A stretch of 6,844 nucleotides of DNA, taken from the NCBI GenBank assembly GCA_012965625.1, contig DTSC01000435.1, positions 1 through 6,844 of the forward strand, given 5' to 3'. Source of the stretch: Flavobacteriales bacterium. Its GTDB lineage: Bacteria; Bacteroidota; Bacteroidia; NORP154. The notes beneath the pieces were generated by a model. The model was not told where the DNA came from. It made no database searches and saw nothing but the letters and a program-made list of their open reading frames with translations. The translations under genes and the position numbers were made by a program. Positions 1-6,421 of the stretch are shown one piece after another (within the stretch, counting starts at the first letter, position 1; every line of letters starts with the position of its first letter).

Positions 1-25
1 CGTACTTGTTGTATCATCATAAAAC

Positions 26-72
26 CAAATACGAATTTATAAGGAAATGGTTACCGGGGAAAATAGAACAAA
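26..72 (-). repeat. Post-stop intergenic element, copy 1 (diverged)
   Basis: This lies directly after the stop codon of the choice-of-anchor L gene. Positions 26-54 align without gaps to 2386-2414 and 6376-6404 and match them at 23 of 29 bases by hand count. On the minus strand the shared core is GTAAC(C/T)ATTTC followed a few bases later by TAAA(A/T)TCGTATTTT. The AT-rich palindrome that is well formed in the other copies is weak here. Just beyond it, two consecutive ATG codons on the minus strand (20-18 and 17-15) open a frame that runs to the window edge. By analogy with the other spacer they could start another gene, but six codons are too few to claim one. Nothing else is visible in 1-72. 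Confidence 0.6.
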
Positions 73-2361
73 CTAGTCCTTCAACACCTTTGCCACATAA
101 ACCTTTCCTTGCTCATCAACAATTCTAACAAAATAGATCCCCATGGAAGCATTGGATATATCCAAGGTCTTGGAATTGGATGTTAGTACCAGCCTGCCGT
201 AGATGTCGTAGATGGTAACTATTCCTTTTACTCCTTCTATGGTAAGGATACCTGTGGTGGGGTTGGGATAAATCCGGAGTTCCCTTTTCTTGGTCTCCTG
301 CAACCCAACAAGCGTTACCGATTCACAATCAGAGGTGTCTGTACAATTGTTTTGGGTTACTTCTACTGCGTAGCTACCACTGGATTTAGCTGTAAAACTT
401 TGGTTAGTTTCTCCAACAATTTGAGAATAATTGTTGCCACAATCCAGCCATTGGTAGGCAGCACCTGCAGCGTCTGACGTGAGTGTAGGTGAGTTGTTAT
501 TTATTCCATTATCTACTGTATTAATAGTAAGGTTCAGCGTAACCACAGAATCACATCCGGCAGCATTGGTTAAAGTATGGGTAGCGGTATTGTTGTTGGA
601 AGTATAGGTATTTCCATCGATCCAGGTATAGCTGTCACAAGCAGTATGAGGGTCTGTGCCAGTTGAGCCATTATTAATAGTAAGATTTAAAGTTACCACA
701 GAATCACAACCAGCCGCATTAGTCAGGATATGGGTAGCAGAAGAATTACTGGAAGTATAGGTATTGCCGTCTATCCATGTATAACTGTCACAGGCGGTTT
801 GGGCATCAGGTACGGCTGAGCTATTGATAATGGTAAGGTTGATTGTAATTATACTGTCACATCCGATAATGCTAGGTATGGTATCTAAATAAGTTCCTGA
901 TGATGTCCATGTATAAGATCCGCTGGGAGAAGTAAAGCTATCGCAAGCGGTTTGAGCAGCAGTACCTGATGTGGGATTATCATGTACCACGATGGAACGG
1001 ATAATACTATCCTTACAGCCATATGGGTTTATGCTTACCAGCTTTACCTGATAAGTACCTGAGTTTTCATAAACATGGTGAACATAATTGTATAACCCAG
1101 ATGTAGTACCTGCTGGGTACATTGTTGTTGGATGCGTACCGGGTGGAATAGGCGAATTCTGAAAAGGCGAAACTGGTGAAACCAATATAAATCCGTCTCC
1201 AAAATCCCAGGTTCTTTGAATCAGTCCAAACGAAACAGTTGTTACATCCTCAAACAAAGCAGAAAATGGAACACATCCGGCAGTATCTCCTCCAAACAAT
1301 TGATTAATGGTGAATTCTGCGAATGAGTCGCTATCCAGGGTAATGGTAAGATTGATGGTAATGGTACTATCGCATCCAGCTGAATTTGGAATAACCGCAG
1401 TGTATTGTCCACTGGTTGTATAAGCCTGGCCATCAGGTGCGACATAGCCTCCACAGGCAGTTTCTGTAATTGTACTTGAAGAACTGTTATTGGCTCCAAC
1501 TCCGTTCAGACTACCCTTTGACAGAAAAATGCCTGAATCGTAAATACCATCACCTGCATCGGCTACAGCCATTTTTATATGATAAGTCTCGCAGGGCAGA
1601 AGGGTTTTCTGTACTGTTAACACCGTTGTGAATCCATCATATTGTACGGACTGTGCACCCAATGCTTCATTGTCGACAAAGTAAGTGGTATTGTTCAATC
1701 CAGGGTCACCTGACCCACCGCAGCCGCCAATTGCTCCATACATACCAACAGTTCCGTTGTTTACCGTATTAATTCCGACATACACTCCTGTGTTTGGAAC
1801 CAAAGCAAGGTTTTCTGCATTATTTGAGAAAGGTCCTGAAATATCCGGTCCGCTAATAAAAAAACCAAAAGCATCGTTGTAACCAGAGCAAACATATTCG
1901 TTATACTCCTCGGAAGCAAAAATATACTTGAAACTTATCCCATCAGTTACTGTTTCAAAATCAAATTCTATAACCGAGGCGTTATATGTGACCACTCCGG
2001 ATAATTGATCCAGGTCTGGATCACCACTTGTCATATTGTCAATTCCATCGCTGCCAGAATTATTCGGTCCAGGTGCATCATTAATGTTTCCGGTATTTAA
2101 GATCACCCCTTCAGCAATGCTTAGATTTGAACTGCTTCCATCGAAGTATCCAATCATCTCTGCGTTGGCACCGACCGGAAGAGCTCCTGAGCCATTAAAT
2201 GTCACATTGGTAGCGACAACACTTGAGCCTAACAAGATGTTTTGTATCAAATATACAGGATCATTGTAAGGGCTGCTATTGTCAACCTGGAGGAGCTGAC
2301 CAAACCCTGTTGTGGACAATAATAGAAGCAAGCCACCAATTGAGACAACCAGTTTTTTCAT
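73..2361 (-). CDS. Choice-of-anchor L domain protein with PKD domain, Cys repeats and T9SS type A sorting domain
   Basis: Predicted exported surface protein of 762 residues; no catalytic motif is seen and the ligand is unknown. The ATG at 2361 is preferred because it opens a standard signal peptide (MKKLVVSIGGLLLLLSTTGF, cleavage near residue 22). The frame continues upstream to 2430, but that extension would run into the repeated spacer and bury the signal; an ATG at 2367 is also possible. Domains in order: choice-of-anchor L, about 25-285, with its hallmark FASEEYNEYVCSGYNDAFGF and a DAGDGIYDSGIFL end; Cys repeat 1, about 297-342; a PKD domain, about 347-461, with WDFGDG; Cys repeats 2-4, about 467-617; an Ig-like module, about 623-686; and the T9SS sorting domain, about 690-762 (YPNPTTGILTIEG, YDIYGR, LDIS, GIYFVRI, end KVLKD). 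The family assignments come from these motifs. Export through the T9SS and attachment to or release from the outer surface is what the tail implies. It follows the large PKD gene by 70 bp on the same strand, so co-transcription is possible. Its Ig-like segment is almost identical in DNA to the partial gene at the right edge. Confidence 0.93.
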   Translation of the reverse strand: MKKLVVSIGGLLLLLSTTGFGQLLQVDNSSPYNDPVYLIQNILLGSSVVATNVTFNGSGALPVGANAEMIGYFDGSSSNLSIAEGVILNTGNINDAPGPNNSGSDGIDNMTSGDPDLDQLSGVVTYNASVIEFDFETVTDGISFKYIFASEEYNEYVCSGYNDAFGFFISGPDISGPFSNNAENLALVPNTGVYVGINTVNNGTVGMYGAIGGCGGSGDPGLNNTTYFVDNEALGAQSVQYDGFTTVLTVQKTLLPCETYHIKMAVADAGDGIYDSGIFLSKGSLNGVGANNSSSSTITETACGGYVAPDGQAYTTSGQYTAVIPNSAGCDSTITINLTITLDSDSFAEFTINQLFGGDTAGCVPFSALFEDVTTVSFGLIQRTWDFGDGFILVSPVSPFQNSPIPPGTHPTTMYPAGTTSGLYNYVHHVYENSGTYQVKLVSINPYGCKDSIIRSIVVHDNPTSGTAAQTACDSFTSPSGSYTWTSSGTYLDTIPSIIGCDSIITINLTIINSSAVPDAQTACDSYTWIDGNTYTSSNSSATHILTNAAGCDSVVTLNLTINNGSTGTDPHTACDSYTWIDGNTYTSNNNTATHTLTNAAGCDSVVTLNLTINTVDNGINNNSPTLTSDAAGAAYQWLDCGNNYSQIVGETNQSFTAKSSGSYAVEVTQNNCTDTSDCESVTLVGLQETKKRELRIYPNPTTGILTIEGVKGIVTIYDIYGRLVLTSNSKTLDISNASMGIYFVRIVDEQGKVYVAKVLKD
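325..495 (-). repeat. 171-bp block nearly identical to 6674-6844
   Basis: This stretch encodes most of the Ig-like module just before the T9SS tail. It matches 6674-6844 with three differences in 171 bases by hand comparison, and the last ~108 bases up to 495 are identical. Outside the block, toward position 300, similarity to the other gene drops. Such identity, including silent positions, points to recent duplication or gene conversion rather than selection on the protein alone. The partner copy is cut by the window edge, so the full length of the match is unknown. Confidence 0.9.
511..963 (-). repeat. Three tandem 153-bp coding repeats (Cys-Asp-Ser repeats 2-4)
   Basis: Three in-frame units with an exact period of 153 bases (51 codons); the equivalent points on the plus strand are at 523, 676 and 829. 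Each unit reads roughly TACDSYTWIDGNTYT, a Ser/Thr/Asn-rich stretch, then AGCDSVVTLNLTI. Repeats 3 and 4 are the closest pair; repeat 2 differs (SFTSPSGSYTW, IIGCDSIITINLTI). Each unit holds two Cys 28 residues apart, which could form an internal disulfide. Units of this kind are common in secreted Bacteroidota proteins; their function is not known to me. Confidence 0.88.
979..1323 (-). repeat. PKD module shared with the neighbouring large PKD gene
   Basis: This encodes a PKD domain of about 115 residues that is roughly 60% identical, by hand alignment, to the seventh PKD domain of the large gene (3732-4073). Shared stretches include FGGDTAGC, FEDVTT, WDFGDGF and PIPPGTHPT, with the same unusual insertion after WDFGDG. 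It interrupts the Cys-repeat array, lying between repeat 1 and repeats 2-4, which suggests that the module was inserted as a unit. Confidence 0.8.
1336..1473 (-). repeat. Cys-Asp-Ser repeat 1, separated from the tandem array
   Basis: A diverged first unit of the same repeat family (ETACGGYVAPDGQAYTTSGQ, then AGCDSTITINLTI), with its two Cys 27 residues apart. It sits right after the choice-of-anchor L domain and is separated from repeats 2-4 by the PKD module. Confidence 0.75.
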
Positions 2362-2384
2362 CAGCATAGCATATTGAATAATAA

Positions 2385-2431
2385 TAAAATACGATTTTAC
2401 CAAGAAATAGTTACAAGGAAAAACCAACAAA
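2385..2431 (-). repeat. Post-stop intergenic element, copy 2
   Basis: This occupies most of the 70-bp spacer between the large PKD gene (stop at 2434-2432) and the choice-of-anchor L gene (ATG at 2361). It matches 6375-6421 with one mismatch in 47 bases. It contains the palindrome TAAAAT-ACG-ATTTTA at 2385-2399, which ends 23 bp before the ATG. The match continues past the stop into the sorting-domain coding sequence. It could be a 3' processing or regulatory site, part of a promoter for the next gene, or a passenger of the duplicated gene tail. I see no clear match to the Bacteroidota promoter pattern (TTG, spacer, TAnnTTTG). The stem is too AT-rich to be a convincing intrinsic terminator. 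Confidence 0.75.
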
Positions 2432-3733
2432 CTATTCCTTTAAAACCTTTGCCACAAACATCTTTCCCTGCTCATCCAGCACCCTAACAAAGTAAATGCC
2501 CCTGGCAGCTTGTGAGATATCCAAAATGTTGGTATTTGTAGTAAGTACCAGCCTGCCATAGATATCGTAAACCGCTGCTGTTTCTGCTGCTCCTTCAATG
2601 GTTAGAATGCCTGTGGTGGGGTTGGGGTGGAGAAATATTGTCGATAAGGAGCCAATTCCATCAACTCCTGTACTTGAACCTATTTGCACCTCTAATGTTA
2701 CAGTATCCCCAATACACCCGGAACTAGTAGTTTCAACTACAGCGACTTGCCCTGTTCCGGCATTGCCCCATTCAACTTGTATTAAGTTTGTGCCCTGGCC
2801 GGAAAGGATGGAACCACCACCGACTATCCAGCTATAAACCGAACCTATAGTTTGAGAAATTGAATATGATTCCTGGGCCATTTGAATTACGAGAGTAGGG
2901 CCATTGATATTTCCTGTCACTGGCGGATTACCCATAGCAACAATATAATCCAGCTTAATAGTATCATCAGTACAATTGTTGGCTGTTGTTACTGTTAGGC
3001 TAATATCATAACTTCCGGGTAATATATAGGTGTTCTGTACTGGGGGCGCCAGATTAGAGCTATTGCCATCTCCAAAGGACCAGCTCCAAGCAGTAACGTC
3101 CAAGGATGAAGCATCCTCAAACTGAAATGTGTTAGGACAAGTAGTGTCGGTATCTGAAGCAAAGCCAACAAAATCTGCCAAGGGCTGTTCAATTGTTATA
3201 GTATAGGAAACCGTATCACTGCAACCATAGGTGTCCGTTATCGTAAGGCTCACTCTGAAGTCTGTTGTAGTATCAACATTAAATGCATGCTGAATTGAAG
3301 TGGAGGTTGTCACATCCACAGCAGTACTATCAAACCATTCCCAGGTATGGGTTAGTCCAGTACCTATAGACATAGAAATAAAGGTCAATGGAACACCAGA
3401 ACAAACAGATTGTGAAATAGGCATAAAACTCGCTGTTGGACAGATTGCCTGGATAAATGTTACAACAGGACTTTGGTTTTTACAACCAAGTAAATCCACT
3501 GCCGTTAACGTAGCTGAGAATGTATTACAAGTTGCATAGGTATGTGGTTGGGTAACTGGGATATAGGTGGTATCACTAGGACTTCCATCACCATAATTCC
3601 AAACCCAATAATCTATCTGTGATGGGTGGTTAACCGTATCCGTGAAAGTTACTGCCAGGTTACCTAGTACAGGATCATTAACACAACCAAGTGAGGTGTC
3701 AGGAACTATCTGAGGTGTGGGCGGGTAATGGAT
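2432..3733 (-). CDS. 3' part of the large PKD-repeat protein with T9SS sorting domain (frameshifted from 3699-6323)
   Basis: An open frame of 433 codons that begins just after an in-frame TAA at 3736-3734. An automatic caller would probably start it at the GTG at 3499, but that Val lies inside a PKD domain (TLTAVDLLGCKNQSP). Domain homology continues upstream to about 3730 with no signal peptide, so this is the back half of the preceding gene and not an independent one. Domains, numbered from 3733: PKD about 10-95 (YWVWNYGDG), PKD about 98-183 (HTWEWFDS), PKD about 185-268 (WSWSFGDG), a PKD-like/Ig-like domain about 269-353 (VYSWIVGGGSIL), and the T9SS type A sorting domain about 364-433 (LHPNPTTGILTIEG, YDIYGRLVL, LDIS, GIYFVRVLDEQGKMF, end KVLKE). 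Without joining, this half has no export signal and the front half has no sorting signal. The last codons closely match those of the partial gene at 6422. Confidence 0.85.
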   Translation of the reverse strand: MHYPPTPQIVPDTSLGCVNDPVLGNLAVTFTDTVNHPSQIDYWVWNYGDGSPSDTTYIPVTQPHTYATCNTFSATLTAVDLLGCKNQSPVVTFIQAICPTASFMPISQSVCSGVPLTFISMSIGTGLTHTWEWFDSTAVDVTTSTSIQHAFNVDTTTDFRVSLTITDTYGCSDTVSYTITIEQPLADFVGFASDTDTTCPNTFQFEDASSLDVTAWSWSFGDGNSSNLAPPVQNTYILPGSYDISLTVTTANNCTDDTIKLDYIVAMGNPPVTGNINGPTLVIQMAQESYSISQTIGSVYSWIVGGGSILSGQGTNLIQVEWGNAGTGQVAVVETTSSGCIGDTVTLEVQIGSSTGVDGIGSLSTIFLHPNPTTGILTIEGAAETAAVYDIYGRLVLTTNTNILDISQAARGIYFVRVLDEQGKMFVAKVLKE

Positions 3734-6323
3734 TTACAATTACCTGATGTGTTACAGAGTCGGTGCAGCCAAACATATCAATAATAGTCATCTTAACAGT
3801 ATAAGTTCCAGGGTCACAATAGACATGGTTAACCTGCTTATATGAACCCGTGGTTGAACCTCCGGGTTGACAAGCTGTTGGATGCGTTCCTGGTGGAATT
3901 GGCATATCAAGAAATGGAAAAAGAGGAGAGACAAGGGTAAATCCATCACCAAAATCCCATATTCTTTGAATGCTATCATATACTGTTGTTGTAACATCTT
4001 CAAAAAACACCCCAAATGGTGCACATCCTGCGGTATCTCCGCCAAAAATCTGGTTCCTGGTAAATTCTGCATCAATTTTGGAAATATAGATAGCTCTGGA
4101 AGTAGAGTCAACACACAGGGAATCCGGACAAGTTGGACATTGTTTCCAGGTGTACAGCCATATGGTCTTGGTTCCCGGGGTATAATAAGTATGCTCAAAA
4201 GGAAGTGCTTTCCACATGCTGTCAGTAATAAGTGGGAAAGGAGGATCAATAATGGTATCTTCAGGAATATATATCGTGTCGCATAATCCTGAGAAAATCG
4301 TATCTGCAGAAACAAAAGTGGTGTCAGGTAAGGTTGTATCCGGGGGAATCATCTCTATTCCAATAATTCCAAACAAATTAGTATCCATAGGCATTCCGAG
4401 CCAATGCATGAGATCACCAGTAATGTGTACAGTATCTTTAAGTGGTACAGGAGGAACCGTATCCGCATCAAAGGTTAGTGTATCAGCAGGCTTAATTACA
4501 TAATAGGTAGTGCCGCATGTATTGGAATCACCTGCCTTAAAGAAAAAAGTATCAACAGGGAAGATTGCCGTATCTGCATCCACAAACAGGGTATTATAAT
4601 CAATATAAAAGGTTGTGTCAATTACTTTTGTTGTATTTGTATCACCAAGGTCCCAAACCCATATATCCGGCGGCCCATTAGAGGTATCCCTTATTTGCAC
4701 ATTCCAGCCACCTGTTAACAAGGAGTCTTCAAAACAGAAATGCATATCATCAGACCAGAGGTTGTTCTTAAAGGTCTTGACAGAGAATTCAGGTCTTGGA
4801 CCCAATACCTGGATCTTACTATCTTTGACAAGAATCTCTGATTTACAGCCATTAAATTTTGTGATGAGCGATACATCAAAAAATCCGATGTCTTGATAAT
4901 AGGTATAGGCTGGGTTTTGTTGGTTATCATCAGGCGTGCCGTCATTATCAAAGTCCCAGGCCCAATTGTTGGCAAAGCTGGAAGAAAGGTCGGCAAACTC
5001 TGTAGTAAAAGGATGGCAGCCAACAGTATCGCTAACAGTAAAGTCCACAAATGGCACCATCCCCGCATCTACGGTACAAGGCCCTCCAAGGATCTGACAC
5101 ATATAGGTCTCATACATGGTAATGGTATCATTACATCCCAATGAAGTTTCAATAGCCAGGGTTACTGTAAATCGACCTGTATCCACATAAATATGGGTGG
5201 GATTCTTATAGGTACAATAGGTCAAACAACCATTGGTGCTATCAGGGATTGTACTGTTACCACCCATAATGGTATAACCGTCTCCAAAATCCCAATACCA
5301 CGAAACAATGCTGTCCTTGATCAATGTGGTATCAAAAATACTTTGATCAAGGAAATGAACTTTCAATGGCACGCATCCTTCTGTAACGAAGGGAAGCTGC
5401 AGATCAGAGGTGTCCATAATAGTATCAGCAATAAATTCAGCAACTGGTTTTGCAATACAGATAAGGTTTTCCATCTTCACAGTATCCAAGCATCCATTGA
5501 TATCGGTTACTACCAATGCTACATTATAGCATCCAGTATCAGTGTATGTGTGGGAAAAGGTTTGTGTGGTATAGTCGGTTGACCAATTGTTGCCTGGTTT
5601 ATTATCAACATCCCATTCCCAAGATGCAGCACCTGCTGTTGTGTCAGTAAAGGTCACGGTAAACGGGTAGTCACAGGATACTGTGGTATCTACTGTAAAC
5701 CCTGCACTTGGCAAATCGTGAACGGTTATAAATGCAGTATTGTAGGCTGTATCGGAACAACCAAAGGCGTTGAATGATATCATGGCTACGGTATAAATAC
5801 CCGGAGCGGAATAATAATATCCAACGTTAGGTCCAGAATTTGATTCTGTATTAAAAGTCACCCCATCATAAGAAAAGTCCCAAGCCCAAGAAATTGCTGC
5901 TTGCAACGAAGAGGTGGTGTCCATAAAGGTAGCGATTAAATAACCACAACCTTCAAGGGAAATCCCTGTGAATCCTGCTTGATAGTCATCTACCGTTATG
6001 GTCATCGCTGTTGTGTCACAATTTCCCTGGCAGTTTGCCGCGTCGCATGCTTGCAAGATGACTGTATAGGTGCCTGCACCCATAACAGTATATGAATATG
6101 TAGGGTCGGGAAGATTAGAGGAGCCTAGTCCATCACCAAAATCCCAACAATAAGACACAGCTCCGGAACTGCAATTTGTAAAATTAAAGATGGATTGATC
6201 GGTGCAGACAGATGTGTTATTAACAGTAAAGCAAGCAGTTTGCCCCATAGCCTGAGTAGCACCCAGCATTGTAGCAAGTACTACCCATAAGCCTATAAAC
6301 AATATTTTTCTCAATGAATGCAC
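3699..6323 (-). CDS. 5' part of the large multi-PKD secreted protein (frame ends at a frameshift)
   Basis: An 874-codon frame encoding a signal peptide and seven PKD-type domains. A TAA precedes it directly (6326-6324), so the start is the GTG at 6323 or the in-frame TTG at 6314, which would give MRKILFIGLWVVLATMLG; no ATG fits. Cleavage is likely near residue 25-28 (TQAMGQ). PKD cores: CWDFGDG (~60), WAWDF (~146), WEWDVD (~235), WYWDFGDG (~342), WAWDFDNDG (~454), WVWDLGD (~555), IWDFGDGF (~788). The sixth is stretched by a ~145-residue insertion with 13 Asp-Thr pairs before its closing HTYYTPGTKTIWLY. PKD domains are beta-sandwiches common in adhesins and other surface proteins; no enzyme is visible. 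The frame ends with VIVNPLP followed by an unrelated seven-residue tail (AHTSDSS) and TGA, while the PKD sequence resumes at once in another frame (3733-2432). Repaired, the protein is about 1296 residues. It may be a broken gene or a sequence error. Confidence 0.9.
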   Translation of the reverse strand: MHSLRKILFIGLWVVLATMLGATQAMGQTACFTVNNTSVCTDQSIFNFTNCSSGAVSYCWDFGDGLGSSNLPDPTYSYTVMGAGTYTVILQACDAANCQGNCDTTAMTITVDDYQAGFTGISLEGCGYLIATFMDTTSSLQAAISWAWDFSYDGVTFNTESNSGPNVGYYYSAPGIYTVAMISFNAFGCSDTAYNTAFITVHDLPSAGFTVDTTVSCDYPFTVTFTDTTAGAASWEWDVDNKPGNNWSTDYTTQTFSHTYTDTGCYNVALVVTDINGCLDTVKMENLICIAKPVAEFIADTIMDTSDLQLPFVTEGCVPLKVHFLDQSIFDTTLIKDSIVSWYWDFGDGYTIMGGNSTIPDSTNGCLTYCTYKNPTHIYVDTGRFTVTLAIETSLGCNDTITMYETYMCQILGGPCTVDAGMVPFVDFTVSDTVGCHPFTTEFADLSSSFANNWAWDFDNDGTPDDNQQNPAYTYYQDIGFFDVSLITKFNGCKSEILVKDSKIQVLGPRPEFSVKTFKNNLWSDDMHFCFEDSLLTGGWNVQIRDTSNGPPDIWVWDLGDTNTTKVIDTTFYIDYNTLFVDADTAIFPVDTFFFKAGDSNTCGTTYYVIKPADTLTFDADTVPPVPLKDTVHITGDLMHWLGMPMDTNLFGIIGIEMIPPDTTLPDTTFVSADTIFSGLCDTIYIPEDTIIDPPFPLITDSMWKALPFEHTYYTPGTKTIWLYTWKQCPTCPDSLCVDSTSRAIYISKIDAEFTRNQIFGGDTAGCAPFGVFFEDVTTTVYDSIQRIWDFGDGFTLVSPLFPFLDMPIPPGTHPTACQPGGSTTGSYKQVNHVYCDPGTYTVKMTIIDMFGCTDSVTHQVIVNPLPAHTSDSS
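3702..3733 (-). other. Frameshift site within the large PKD gene
   Basis: The two frames overlap between the TAA that bounds the downstream frame (3736-3734) and the TGA that ends the upstream frame (3701-3699), so the shift must lie in 3702-3733. On the minus strand this region reads CCATTACCCGCCCACACCTC. Removing one C from either CCC run gives NPLPPTPQIVPDTS or NPLPATPQIVPDTS, a smooth linker between two PKD domains. The gene therefore carries one extra base relative to an intact reading frame. I see nothing that argues for programmed frameshifting. Confidence 0.82.
4200..4640 (-). other. Asp-Thr-rich insertion inside the sixth PKD domain
   Basis: Codons for about residues 562-708 of the upstream frame separate the core WVWDLGD from the closing strand motif HTYYTPGTKTIW of one PKD domain. 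The insertion contains 13 Asp-Thr pairs, several as PDTT or ADT. It has two Cys (CGTTYY and LCDTIY) and no recognisable domain. The Asp richness could allow calcium binding, but that is only a guess. Confidence 0.6.
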
Positions 6324-6421
6324 TTAATAATAGAGTAGGTCAGATCATTTACCCCTTAATCTATTAGGTATTCGTAAAATACGATTTTACCAAGAAATAG
6401 TTACAGGGAAAAACCAACAAA
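6324..6421 (-). repeat. Spacer with post-stop intergenic element, copy 3
   Basis: A 98-bp gap between the stop of the partial gene (6424-6422) and the GTG start of the large PKD gene. The conserved element covers 6375-6421 and matches copy 2 with one mismatch in 47 bases. Here the palindrome is best formed: GTAAAAT-ACG-ATTTTAC at 6374-6390, a perfect 7-bp stem. The rest (6324-6373) is not shared with the other spacers and shows no clear promoter, ribosome binding site or terminator, although the promoter of the PKD gene, if it has its own, should lie here. Confidence 0.7.

Noticed and set aside
511..963. CRISPR-like array
   Set aside because: The periodic units are 153 bp, in frame, coding and diverged from each other, with no short identical repeats separated by unique spacers.
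2385..2431. Rho-independent terminator after the PKD gene
   Set aside because: The stem is almost entirely A-T with a 3-base loop and is not followed by a clean T run; it would be too weak.
2362..2431. Bacteroidota-type promoter (TTG and TAnnTTTG) upstream of the choice-of-anchor L gene
   Set aside because: Only partial look-alikes such as TAGTTTG, which overlaps the stop codon, were found; none has both boxes at suitable spacing.
2432..3499. Independent gene starting at the GTG at 3499
   Set aside because: The GTG is a Val codon in the middle of a PKD domain, and the homologous sequence continues upstream to about 3730 with no signal peptide.
3702..3733. Programmed ribosomal frameshift
   Set aside because: There is no recognisable slippery sequence, stimulatory structure or internal Shine-Dalgarno, and the C-runs offer a simpler explanation by indel.
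3867..4286. Plus-strand open frame of 139 codons opposite the large PKD gene
   Set aside because: It lies wholly opposite well-supported PKD coding sequence and has no recognisable domain or start context. The other plus-strand frames (for example 5193-5582, 1685-1882, 2036-2269 and 6623-6826) are rejected for the same reason.
3788..4315. Minus-strand frame of 175 codons overlapping the PKD gene in another phase
   Set aside because: The in-phase frame carries clear PKD motifs; this one has none and is a by-product of the coding bias.
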